A stretch of 56,000 nucleotides of DNA, taken from assembly GCF_964340395.1 (NCBI RefSeq), contig NC_135556.1, positions 23,844,223-23,900,222 of the forward strand, in the 5' to 3' direction. Both the position numbers and the translations under genes were made by a program. The notes under the pieces were generated by a model, which was not told the origin of the DNA, did not search any database, and saw nothing but the letters and a program-made list of their open reading frames with translations. This DNA comes from Glandiceps talaboti (taxonomy: Eukaryota > Hemichordata > Enteropneusta > Spengelidae). Below, in pieces: positions 23,160-34,121 of the stretch (position 1 is the stretch's first letter; every line of letters starts with the position of its first letter).

Positions 23160-23748
23160 CCAATTTTTGCTGGTATGACTGACTGTATCTTTTAGTGTGG
23201 AGATCTAGAGGCGAGTCATTGACAAGTAATCACCAAAATCTAAACATTCTGAGTTTCTCGGGTTTGGGTTGTTCACATAAATTGAGTGACAAACAATCTA
23301 AACAGCTGTTTCCTTGATAAGTTGCCCCCCCCCCCCCCCATTCCATTGTGTGGCAATGCTGATTGAGCAGGTCAGACAATGGGAGTTAATTTCACAACTC
23401 CTAGGTGACAATGATATAACTCGACACGAACAAGTTTTTACCACATATTTTCTTGGTAATTCGAGTGAAGTAATGTGAAGAAGTGACTCTGTCTGCAGAT
23501 AAAACTCACTGTAGAAGGCGATGACTGTATTTCCTGGAACTGTGTTCCACTTTAATTCATGATTTTGATTTTTTTATTCTTCGCGAGGAAAATGTGATTT
23601 TATAAACTGATAACCAAACAAATGCGAAACAAATAAACTGAACTGACCACTCAACATGTGACGCTGTGCGTCATACCCATCAGCAGTGATGTCACTAACG
23701 CATTTACTTGCAACCAATGGCAATAATACATTTGCTCTTACGAATACG
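23160..23748. other. Intergenic, no gene recognised
   Basis: Includes a C run of about 16 at 23325-23339. No supported coding frame. Confidence 0.4.
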
Positions 23749-23755
23749 AAAATAG
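23749..23755. repeat. Left target-site duplication AAAATAG
   Basis: Directly abuts the left end TATGGGG; matches 25376-25382. Confidence 0.75.
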
Positions 23756-24281
23756 TATGGGGCCCGTTCTGGTCACACTTATGTAGAAATAATAAAACTA
23801 CTGCTGTAATTAATATTATGCATTCCTTGAATTACTTAAATGTCTTTTGATTAATTTTATGTACCGGTCTTAATTTTATGTAGTCTTTAATTAATTTTAT
23901 GTATTCCTTGAATTAATTTCATGTATTCCTGGAATTAATTTCATGTAGTCTAGAATTAATTTATGTATGCCCTGAATTAATTTTATTTATGTCCCGAATT
24001 ATTTTTATGTATGTGCCGAATTACTTTTATGTATGTCCCGAATTATTTTTATGTATGTGCCGAATTATTTTTATTCATGTCGTGAATTAATTTTGTGTAT
24101 GTCCTGAATTAATTTTGTGTATGTCACGAATTAAATTTGTGTATGTCCCGAATTGATTTTATGTATGTGCTGAATTACTTTTGTGTATGTGTCAAATTAA
24201 TTTTGCCCCTACAATCCTTTGCGCAAGATATCTTATTCAAAATGGCGGCCCACAGCTCAGAGTGGTGCACGGTGCTCAGCA

Positions 24282-24351
24282 GGTATACTAGATATGTTTT
24301 TTTTTCTATACAAATAGTGATGGGTATAGAAAAAACCATATCTAGTATACC
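24282..24351. repeat. Near-perfect hairpin inside the TIR element
   Basis: GGTATACTAGATATG with a T-run and CTATAC (24282-24311) pairs with GTATAGAAAAAACCATATCT and AGTATACC (24324-24351) around a 12-nt loop. Stem about 28 bp with minor T-run mismatch. Could be a nested miniature element or a structural part of the host element. Confidence 0.8.
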
Positions 24352-24526
24352 CCCATGAGTATCTGTTTATTTGCTGGTTTATTTAATTATTCTATTTGTC
24401 CCTATACTTGTCGTTCGTTTGCTTGTTCATTTGTCATTTATTTGGTAGTTTATTTATTTATTTTTTTATTTATTTGTTTTGTTTTGTTTTGTTTGTCACA
24501 CGGTTCCTGGGTCCCCTGTGATACAA

Positions 24527-24709
24527 CATGGACCTGGACAAAGGCGCTTGGAAATTTCAAAACACCAATTGGAACACTTGCGTTCCCTCTTCTACCCATG
24601 GCAGAAAATTGCTGATATGCTTCAAGTGAGTGTTTCGACTATTCAGCGAAGACGAAAGGCGCCTTCGTCCAGGTCCAAGTTGTATCGATGTTACATGTTA
24701 TTTGTATAA
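24527..24709 (+). pseudogene. Helix-turn-helix remnant, transposase/integrase-related
   Basis: The frame reads HGPGQRRLEISKHQLEHLRS, then IADMLQVSVSTIQRRR, a clear helix-turn-helix of the kind that precedes an integrase-core domain in many uncharacterised metazoan transposon-derived proteins. The frame stops soon after (KLYRCYMLFV), before any catalytic D,D,E region, and no catalytic domain is visible in the remaining ~230 bp before the right arm. It sits between the inverted arms, so it is probably the surviving N-terminal piece of the element's own protein. The link to an integrase family is from memory of the motif style and is moderate at best. Confidence 0.5.
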
Positions 24710-25375
24710 TATGGGAAGGTAGTCCCGTTGGATTGGGCCCTTCTCTCGCTAAGTCATCCAAAAGCAAAGACAAAGTCCCGTGGCATCAAACATTCGAAAC
24801 TTAACTTCATATAGATCGTCTGTTGATCCTAAATTCAGGGGAGACAGAAAAACTCGAACAACTGATTTTAGATTGAGCAAAAATTGGTAGAATCCTCCTT
24901 GATTTCTTTCTCGAATGACAACCCGCTGAGCATCACTGCGGGCCGCCATTTTGAATAAGAAATCTTGCGCAAAGGATTGTATTTGTAGGGGCAAAATTAA
25001 TTCAGCACATACATAAAATTAAATCGAGACATACACAAAATTAATTCAGCACATACACAAAATTAATTCGGGACATAAATAAAAATAATTCGGCACATAC
25101 ATAAAAATAATTCGACACATACATAAAATTAATTCCAGGAATACATAAAATTAATTCCAGGAATACATAAAATTAATTCAAGACTACATAAAATTAATCA
25201 AAAACACATTAAAATAATTCAAGGAATACATAAAATCAATTGTAGACAACATAACAGTGCATACAATTAATCAAAACACATTTAAATAATTCAAGGAATA
25301 CATAATATTAATTACAGCAGTAGTTTTATTATTTCTACATAATCATGATAATTGTGACCAGAACGGGCCCCCATA

Positions 25376-25382
25376 AAAATAG
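25376..25382. repeat. Right target-site duplication AAAATAG
   Basis: Directly abuts the right end CCCCCATA; identical to 23749-23755. Confidence 0.75.
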
Positions 25383-25601
25383 CGTTATCAGATAATAAGA
25401 TGGTATGCATAAGTTGTAAAACTGACAGGTCAAGTCTCAACAAAGACATAGCTTTTATTTGACTGGTGTTGAAGATGTGTCAAGCAACAAACTGTAATTT
25501 TTAGTACAGAAATAGTCGAGAGATGGGCTGGGAGAGCGTAAGTAGAACATAACGTACATACTTACGTGTAAACGAAAAGAGAAATATAAAAAAGTACTTA
25601 C

Positions 25602-25700
25602 GATGATATAGTAGAGAGCTAAAACCCGGGGACAAAATGACGATGCAGCTGGAGAATGGAGCTGGCTTTTATCTCGACCTCTGACCTCTGACTTCTAGGA
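25602..25700 (-). other. Possible non-coding first exon on the minus strand
   Basis: Minus strand reads CTCTCTACTATATCATC|GTAAGTAC, a strong donor at 25602/25601, preceded by GC-richer sequence with no ATG in a long frame. It might be a 5' exon of the gene whose exons begin at 20813, but only the donor supports this. Confidence 0.15.
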
Positions 25701-25759
25701 TGAATACAACATGTACAACGCAACGTACACGTAACCAGACTCTGCATGTGTACGCGACG

Positions 25760-26135
25760 CAACGCAACGCAAGGCCTGTTTACTCATGCAGTGTACTTCC
25801 ATGGAGAAAATTAGTGCAGAGATACAGCGCGGTTGTAACACGATGTACACCATTTAGTGTAACCGTAATACAGTATATTCAATGTATAATCATTGAATGT
25901 GTTGGAATGTAAAAGGGTACGTTTAGAATTTGAACAAGTGGGATCACGGTTGTCTGTTTGTAACGCAAGTGGTGACTCGGTCGGTGTACTTCCACGGCCA
26001 AAAAAGGAGTGCAGAAATAAAACACGGGTAACACGATGTACACCATTTATTTTGTGCAAAAAAACATGACGGTAATACAGTCTGATGTATAATGTAGATT
26101 CCTAAAATGTGTCTGAATGTAAAAGAGTAAGTTTT
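25760..26135. repeat. Tandem duplication of a ~190-bp block
   Basis: 25760-25930 and 25955-26135 share GTGTACTTCCA-GG, GTGCAGA-ATA, AACACGATGTACACCATTTA, GTAATACAGT, AATGTATAAT, GTGT-GAATGTAAAAG and GTA-GTTT-GAAT in order. The second copy has a short insertion (TTGTGCAAAAAAACATG). Confidence 0.75.
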
Positions 26136-26147
26136 GAATCTCGCTAC

Positions 26148-26207
26148 CTTCGCTACCCTTCGCTACGTAGCGGAGAGAAAAAATAAAACCAATTCAACCC
26201 CATATCT
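26148..26207 (-). repeat. Inverted relative of the GGTAGCG satellite
   Basis: GCTACCTTCGCTACCC, CGCTACGTAGCG, AAAAAATAAAACCAATT and CAACCCC match the reverse complement of 8544-8607 over about 60 bp, including sequence beyond the satellite motif itself. Confidence 0.75.
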
Positions 26208-26209
26208 TG

Positions 26210-27134
26210 CACTAGATGTGACAATTCGTCGAAACTGAGTGTAATAGTTCGTCTGTTCACAAAGGCGGGCATGTAACAATCAACAGATCTCGTTCTAGCT
26301 GTCACCAAGGTATTCAAAGCATATATTGACTACTCCCCCCCCAAAAAAGCTAGATATAAAAATACGACAGTTACATTTTTTGTACTGGTTTTCCGTTTGC
26401 TTCCGTCTGTTGACTAGGTCATCCAGGAATCGAGCGTTTGCCACGTGCAAGCTTAAAGTTAGGAAAGAGAAGGCATGCAGACACGCGACACTTGACCAAC
26501 AGAAGATTATATAGTGCGCCTATATAGTGCCAAAATCAGTGAAACATATCAGTTATATTAGGTTATACGCTGGTAAGTTTCCGACATATTACGTTAAACG
26601 GTGAAATTTCTAATCATCAACTCCCTCCCCACGGCCCCTGTCTTGACTTCCGAGGGCATATAGAAAAGAAATCACGTTCTCCTCTATCGCTGTCACATGA
26701 ACAATCGTTCGCTCAAATCAAGTAGATTTGATTTTTTGTAGCTTAATGTCGATTTGAATAATAAAATAAAAAAAAGTTGATTTGATAACGGGTTCACTAG
26801 ACACAAGTTAACACCGTCGGTGAAGTTTGCATTTGGCATAGCACAGTCAATCCAATATCTGCCCATAGCATTGTAGTTCCTACATTGTAGGCATCTTCTT
26901 TCACTTGGCTACCTCCATTGTTAGAATGACGTCGACAAGCGAATACTCGGGTTCTCCACTCATTGTAGTGTTGCATTCATACAGTATTTTCGGCCCACTC
27001 AATAGAGAGTAGATCCTATATGTATGAGAATGGCTCCAACAATCATTTAGCCAAACTACATTTTTCTTCTCAAGACTAAAACAGAAATACTTCTAAACTA
27101 AGCAACCTTGTTTGTTTATTGAAAACAACAACCC

Positions 27135-27215
<81 letters not shown>

Positions 27216-28096
27216 AAAATGGAAATGGAGTTATATCATGGGGTGATAGATTTTTCAGTTGAGGAAGCGAAATAGCTACTAAACTTGCCACAATTTACCG
27301 GTTTTAAAAATGAAAAAGAAAAGTCACTCGTCTTCGTCAAAGCATTTTCTAAGTGAAAGTGCGACACACGCCACCAATTCGTTAAACTTATCCATGTAAC
27401 TACATTGTAACAACTAGTTTATTATGTTTAGTGGTTATGTTTTGGTCGTTTACATCGAGTTAAATATGTTAAACGATTACCCCCCTCCCCCCTTATAGAG
27501 GTAAAGCATGGACCAACACAGCTGACCTGCGTCATAAGCCTTTTTTTCACATGTAACGATATAATATTGATCCACCAATCTCTGTATGGGTGAGGGCGCT
27601 ACACCTTCCCGCTGCATAATCAGGTGAGTATTTCGTTAATTTTGACATCGCATAAGCCAGTGCTCACCTAAGTTGCTAGTAATAGTATCACGGTTCATTT
27701 TTTTCCCGTGTGCGTGTGCGCATACGGAAGTACTACATCGCTCGTTCCCCAATCCTGATAGCAGTCATTTTATGTAATTGTACGCTGTGACTGAAGCTTG
27801 TCTGAGAGACACATCGGAAAAATACTGTTAGTTACCCGTCTCCGTCATTTAGGCAGACAGCAGTTGTCAGCTGCAGCTCGTGTTGAGCACAAGTTGTGGT
27901 TGTTTCAAACAACCTTCGTGTTGTGTGCATGCTTAAAAACTCGCCGTCGTCTACAATGTAAGGATCGTACCTGTTTCAACCTGTCAGCTTATATACCATA
28001 TGTAAGATTTGATTTTTCCGTTTCAAAGACGTGCTTGAGGTCACAACTAAGCTTTTAACGCTGGGTCTCCATCTGGTTCATAATGACGGCTGGATC
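26210..28096. other. Upstream region of the FGF gene
   Basis: No coding exon recognised. Holds (ACA)n and (AC)n at 27137-27212. The frame at 27798-28058 has no ATG-anchored homologue I know and is more likely 5' UTR or promoter. No TATA box was identified with confidence. Confidence 0.35.
27137..27212. repeat. (ACA)n followed by (AC)n microsatellite
   Basis: About 46 bp of ACA units then about 30 bp of AC. Confidence 0.95.
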
Positions 28097-28139
28097 ATGT
28101 GTGCTGTCGAGCAATTGCTCTCTTCTTCGCTACTACTAA
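28083..28139 (+). promoter_or_regulatory. Overlapping upstream ORF at the FGF start codon
   Basis: An ATG at 28083 opens an 18-codon frame (MTAGSCVLSSNCSLLRYY then TAA at 28137-28139) in a different frame from the FGF and overlapping its ATG at 28097. If transcription begins upstream, this uORF would lower initiation at the FGF start. No data show that it is translated. Confidence 0.4.
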
Positions 28140-28436
28140 TTGCACTTCTAACCACGGCCACGGTCTTACAGTGTGCGGCTGCGCCTCGTTATGAACACTC
28201 CGAAAAAGAAGGGGTTCCAAAGAACGACGGCGACGCGACAACAAATGTGGACGTTATGGATTATGGCCATTTACTTGACTTAGACAACGCGACAGATTAC
28301 CAAAATGACGGACAAATAGTTCGTCAAATTATGGAAGAACCACGTTTGCGAATGTTATACAGCCGAACTGGTTATCACTTACAACTGTTGAGCAATGGCG
28401 CTGTTACCGGGACTAACTCGGGTTCGGATAAGTTTG
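28097..28436 (+). CDS. Fibroblast growth factor, coding exon 1
   Basis: Start chosen at 28097: it is the first ATG in the frame and gives a clean signal peptide (residues 1-29: MCAVEQLLSSSLLLIALLTT then ATVLQCAAA, cleavage likely before PRYE). The upstream in-frame extension starts with GTG and lacks an ATG. Residues 30-83 are a hydrophilic, weakly conserved stretch with one N-glycosylation sequon (N64-A-T). The trefoil core begins near residue 84: LRMLYSRTGYHLQLLSNG then AVTGT, the GxVxGT turn of canonical FGFs. Exon ends AAG TTT G|GTAAGT, phase 1, where FGF genes normally split their first core intron. The spliced product (exons 28097-28436, 33997-34121, 36890-37186) is 762 nt, 253 residues: a secreted, heparan-sulphate-dependent ligand for FGF receptor tyrosine kinases. 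The subfamily is not settled by eye; the core has features in common with FGF3/7/10-type sequences. Confidence 0.92.
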
Positions 28437-31400
28437 GTAAGTAACCCTGTTTGAAGTTCTAAAAAAAGTTTCAGACCATAGGTTTGTATCCTTGTAGCTG
28501 TCTCCTAACAGCGAAGTCTATAAGACAAAAAACTTCAACAACAGTGTACACAACTCCGTATCTATGAGTAGCTTTAGAACGAAGTGACGGCCACTGTCCA
28601 ATCATTAATTTTTCGTTTCAGTAACTCTTATGATTTATCAAGATCAACTTGATACCTGTACACCGGAAATCGATCAGTGAAATACGTTTAATTTTGTATG
28701 AAATAAACACACACATATGACACGAGACATGCTATGTTAGAGTTCTCTCTTTGACGCATTACAATGTATGCAGATATGCCCAACATGGCATGTTGGGACT
28801 TGATCGATAATGCCATACACATACACACTGCACTGTGTATTACTATTGAGACCTCCTAGATGTCATAAAATTGAATGACCTTTCCCCTCTCCTATCGATC
28901 ATGAACGGAAGGTACACAGAATTTTGAATCAGCTTTTCAGAAAATTAAATATTTTATTATGAATGTGTATGCTAAATGAGACGCGTGCTATTCTAGGCTC
29001 GCGAGTTGTGTTTGAACTCTCGGATTTGTAAAAACTCACTTCAGATGAACGGCATTTTTTCTATATTCTGGGACCCTCAACACTACATTGCGCAAACCCG
29101 ACCACTTTCGAATGGGTTGGTAAGCAAGGCTAAATTGGGGTCGACTGTGGGTCACGGAACAGTCTCAACTCTTTCATTTCATTTCTAAGGTGCTCATACA
29201 CAAACGCGTTTGACAAACAGACGTAAATCATTTTTGCTCCAAAACACTAAATGCATTGATACTGCATCCGTATAATAATTCTAGCAGTTCCTTACTACAT
29301 CAAAAGAAACGGACAGTGCATTTCCCAAACATTATATTCGATAACACAAAATATTGAAACAGAATACTTCACCGGCATGACAGGCAACGCTCTATATAGA
29401 GCGTACCTTAACCCCAAAACCTCAAACAAGCCTCTTTAACAAGGGAGATGCAAGCGAGACTTTTCAATACATCATTTGTCCAAAATTTGATATGACATAC
29501 ATGCCAACGCAAGGAATATATACAGAGTAATAATGAAATAAATTGTATAACATATACTTATTCATTCTCTATATCTTGGAAAGAAAAATACTTACATAAC
29601 AAATGTAATGAGCACCCTTCGTATTTATTTTAAATCACAATGGTTCGACGTCGGGCCTAATGTCTAAAGAAAAAAAGTCGATTGAAGTTATTCTTTGTTT
29701 GTGTTTAGGACTTAAGTTTGTACACGAGATTGACTCCGAGGGATAATTGCAAGGTCGGTAAATGTTAGTCAAGCATCTCTACCGTGATACAACATGTTCT
29801 TCCCCGCCTTTACACGAGCAAAGTTGTTTATACAACAAATTTGAAGCACAGAAAATCCAAAATTAGTTCCAAATAAACTTTTTGAAAATCTTTCGTGTGC
29901 TCATTTTAAAAATATTTTCAACGATGCAACCACTGCATGCATCGCATAGGTACATGTGTACTACATATTTCGTTCATTTTGCCAATTGGGAATATTTTAA
30001 AAGAAACGCGGGGCATGTCGCTCGGATGGCGATTAATAACGGTTATTACGGTCTATTCTGAACACCCGTTAAAGGTCGTTCTAATGAAACCAACCTACGC
30101 ACAACTTAACTCGTGAGACCTGCCAAACATCTTTAAATTAGTAACTTTTTGTTTCTTAGCAACCGGCAGCAGAGAGCGGCAGTCGACGTAAGATGACGTT
30201 CTATCGGTTACCGTGGAGACATAAAACCTCGTCACTTGCATTGTTAGTCTTTTGTTTCTCTATCATGTAGTGCCGTTTCATTGTAGGCAGGTACTCGTTT
30301 TTTTTTTGTCTGGCTTTTGTTTTACGGACAACGATTAAGGTTGTAATTTACCGACCACCTGTTTGGTGTTCTGCCGTCACAAAGACGTGACACTAAATTT
30401 CCACGGTAATTACATCACCGTGTGGACGATCAAGTACATAAATTGACAATTCAGTCTAACAATGCTTTGAAAAGTGGGCATTCAGTAACGGGAGTGTAAG
30501 ATAATTAATTAGAACATGTCACCGCCATAACAGTTTTATTGGGTATTGTTACTTCTTGGTGGCTGTCTCCTAATTATGTTTTAAAACATGTTAGCCGTAT
30601 GCAAACTTTGTAGTTTAGTGTCTTTAAAGTGTCCCACACCTTACTTTAAGTTGTGAAATGTTTTATTTTGGGTTTAAGCTTAGGTACACATGGAATTAGT
30701 TTACATTATAAGTTTGTTCGCAATTACCACCTCGGTTTGATTGTTGTTCTTTAGAGTAACTGCAGAAGACCACCTGTCTTTACCTTTTCTACGGAAAGCG
30801 TTTAGACAACAAGAACAAAACATATCAACTCCCCAGACACTGTGACGAGTGAAAAGCCGAACAATCAAAACATAGTTACATGTTGAAACGGTTGCCTCAT
30901 AACTATTGTCTTCTTTGTTTTGCTTGGTGCATTTGTGAACATGAATAAGAGGCGAATGTGTAAAAAGTGTTTAAAATTACGCGTCTCGGTTGAGGTATCA
31001 CGACTTGTAGCGTTGTCAGTTTTTGCAGTATCAAAGCCTGAAAACTATCTACTGTGTATGGTCACCTGGAGACCAGAATCTAAGTTGACAGGAAAATTGA
31101 TGGATGCCATGCCTAGGGGAGTTAGAGACATGACGGTACACATGAATGCATGCATGAAGACGGAGAATAAAAACTCGAGTAGACATGAGAAAACAAGACT
31201 AAACAGGAATCGTGTAAAACAATATGAAATTTGCAAACTACTTGTAACACAATGACAGAGCTGTCATATGATTCGTACACTCCGCTACTGGGTGAGGGGT
31301 TCTCTAGTTTGCAGTCGATGGGAAAACCCCCAGGCTACACAGCCAAATCCACTCACTTCAACAAAACAGGCCTAATTTGCGCATGGTACCTTACAGCATC

Positions 31401-33117
31401 GTAAAGGATTCACCGGACTGCGTCTCGAAACCATGACACAGAAAATTACAGCCGGAGGGACGACACTAAGGGTAGAAAGAGGAGTGCGATGGTTGTGTGG
31501 TAGATTGGCAAACCCTGGGACTTTCTTTAACGATACTGTCATACAGAGGCATACCGACCAGAGTTGATTTTAAAGTAAAGTCTCTCTGTGTTTTAAAACG
31601 GTAAAGTCATAACTACCAGTCCATCAGTTAGTTTAGACTATGAACTAGTCAGAAATATAAAATACAAAGGCTGTCTAAAAAAATACAATTATAATGTAGA
31701 TACGGCCGAGACTGGAAGAGTTTTTTTTTAATGAAGTCCTGAAAAAAGTGAAACAAACAGTATGAACGGTATATCTTGTCAAAAATTGAAAAGATTAAGT
31801 TTGCATACCGCAATGTAACCAACAATGCAAAAAAAAAGTACAGCTTACCATAGACCCTACCTCTATGACCTAACAAATGCTTTGAGTACGATATACCAGT
31901 ACCAGCCACATTGTGTTAAAGGCATATTTTCAGCACCTAAATTGACTGGGAGGGTCGAGTTGTCGTCTGACCGACGAACACGTGCTATTTGTGGTTAAAC
32001 GATCACGTTATGTCTCAGATCAGTCAGTCGCTGAGATATACCACCGAAAACAACAAGTTTCACTTTGGTATTTCCAAGACTATACAGGGTTACTGTTAGA
32101 ATGTGGGAAATCCACCCACCGTTGATTTGAATCATCAATTATTATGGTTTCAATATATCGTTGGAACTGACAGTGGAATTGTACAGCCTCCCTATGTACA
32201 TAACTTAGTTAAAGAATACAAGACACTAGTAATGAATAAATTATGAGTGGTTGATACTAGTATATTTATGATTTATTGTTATTTTATTTGCTTATATGTT
32301 CTCTTAAGCATATATTTATCCAATTATACACCCATTGTTCACTTATTTATCTAATTTTGAACGGAACGATCAAGTAAATGTGTTTTTTTAAAGGATCACT
32401 GCACTTGCGAACAAAACCGAACCAAAACAAAATACCCAAGGTAACAACAGAACTGAACAAAACAAAACAATAGCCCATGAAGGACAATACATCGAAATGC
32501 TACCATACGTCTGTAGTCAGTCATTGTGGCAACGTTGCCTGCATATAGTGTCGTCATCACTTTTATCGTATTTAGATGTTTGCGAGGTTAAAGGTTGCAC
32601 AACGTACGATGGATAGTACCTATCTTGAAATGATCGTAAATAATATCACGTCGGTATTCTATTCTGATCTACGGAGGTCCAAGTCTTCGTATCCTACGTG
32701 CATGGTGTCCACGAGTTACATGTATTATATTATGGTCAAACAATATTATACGCGTGCGAACAGAAAATATGGAACCTGGTTGTCATTCGTCACGGTTCTA
32801 TATTAAGAGATTGATTCGGCCATTGCCATTATTTTCCTGTTATTTTCCTCTGATTTTGTCTTAAATAAACTTGCGTAGGTGTTATTGCATTATTTTCTAA
32901 TATTCTTCATTCAGCCGGATAATACTTCTGGCATAAGGGTTCTGTCTATACCCGTTTTCGACTCCAAGTGACAAGACCCCTTATGTTACCAGTATTTTCC
33001 TCGACTGGACGAAGACAAATGTAAGGGAACAATGTACACATATTATGTATGTATGTATGTATGTATGTATGTATGTATGTATGTATGTATGTATGTATGT
33101 ATGTATGTATGTGTGTG

Positions 33118-33149
<32 letters not shown>

Positions 33150-33996
33150 TGTGTGTGTGTGTGTGTACGTACGTACGTACGTGTGTGTGTGTGTTTATAT
33201 ATATAGAGTATACGACTTTAGTACTAGGGAATCACTATTCGACTTGACGCTTTTACTCTCTTGTCAAGCTTCGCCCTTGATCAAACGATTTTCCCTTTAT
33301 TGGCGTTTGTACCCTGGTTGTGTTTCGCAATACCTCAGACCAGTTTATTAAGAATAGTAGTCTGTTGTAAATCGCATCTCATCTCCTTGTACGGCAAAGT
33401 ACTATACCAAAAAAGACAACGTAGCAATCATATGCTTTAATTGTGAAACTAACAATGAAGAATACCAGTAAATACTATATTAGTCGTAATGTATGTATGT
33501 TTGTATCATTTGATCGTATGACATCGGAAGATATGAACAACAAACATGAACATTTATTTAGTCATCTGTAAAGGCTTGTTCATATTTTCATTAAACCATC
33601 ATTTATGCAAGAGAGAAAAGAATTACAAAAGTGGTCAAATTTGGAGACACCTGGCCATGAATCGTCACATGATGGCACTACTCTTACGACTTTGATTAAG
33701 TCAATCGGTAATTGGATCGTTCAAATCTTCATGAGTAACGCTATTTTTTTTACGACCCCCAGGATTAATTGAGACTAGTGTTTGATATTTACTATCAATA
33801 CAAAATGAATCAGAGTTAGCGCTCTTTAAAAACCCATTTCATGATTATCGTTATTGATGAAAATCATGTCATTTTTCAGTTGTCAACCTCATCAATCTGA
33901 TGTTGTAGAGTTGAATAGTTTTAATCCGAATCCATAGTTTTTTCTTTAATCTTTTATTTCCTAAAAATTTGAAAAATATTTTCTTCTTCATTTCAG
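28437..33996 (+). other. FGF intron 1, about 5.6 kb
   Basis: Bounded by G|GTAAGT and CTTCATTTCAG|CC. No embedded gene is recognised; frames at 30920-31255 and 32576-32806 lack any family signature. A TATG/GT/GCGT/ACGT microsatellite lies at 33045-33201. Regulatory elements are plausible in a developmental gene intron, but none can be shown from this sequence alone. Confidence 0.8.
33045..33201. repeat. (GTAT)n-(GT)n-(GTGC)n-(ACGT)n compound microsatellite
   Basis: Successive tracts that differ from each other by single-step base changes, suggesting growth by slippage and mutation of one array. Confidence 0.95.
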
Positions 33997-34121
33997 CCTT
34001 TTTGCAGATCATCTCGGTAAGACCGCCTTCGATCGTGGCTATTAAAGGCGTGTACAGTGGGAAGTATTTAGCGATGAATAAGAAAGGCGTCTTGTATGCC
34101 ACAGGGCGATGTTTAATAACG
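33997..34121 (+). CDS. Fibroblast growth factor, coding exon 2
   Basis: The acceptor TTTCAG|CC completes the split codon of exon 1 (G+CC, alanine 114). The exon encodes FLQIISVRPPSIVAIKGVYS then GKYLAMNKKGVLYA, the diagnostic FGF core (VAIKGV, G-x-Y-L-A-M-N-K-K-G-x-L-Y). The family's exon here is typically 104 nt and stops just after the LYGS/LYAS position. This one runs 21 nt further, adding TGRCLIT, to the first usable donor ACG|GTAAGT at 34122 (phase 0). No GT lies at the usual position (34101-34104). The extra residues would lengthen the loop before the conserved cysteine in exon 3. Confidence 0.9.

Larger units (their letters stand above)
23756..25375. mobile_element. DNA transposon or long fold-back element with long inverted arms
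   Basis: The left end TATGGGGCCCGTTCTGGTC (23756) pairs with the right end GACCAGAACGGGCCCCCATA (to 25375). The inverted similarity continues for about 435-500 bp to the inner edge, CAAAATGGCGGCC (24238-24250) facing GGCCGCCATTTTG (from 24941). The arms are built from many ~25-30 bp sub-repeats of the type TATGTATGTCCCGAATTAAT. The element is flanked by the 7-bp direct repeat AAAATAG. The central ~690 bp holds a small hairpin and a helix-turn-helix coding remnant. A target duplication plus matched ends makes transposition very likely; the superfamily is not assignable from what remains. Confidence 0.88.

Noticed and set aside
28031-28096. N-terminal extension of the FGF frame upstream of 28097
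   Set aside because: The extension begins with GTG and has no in-frame ATG; starting at 28097 gives a proper signal peptide.
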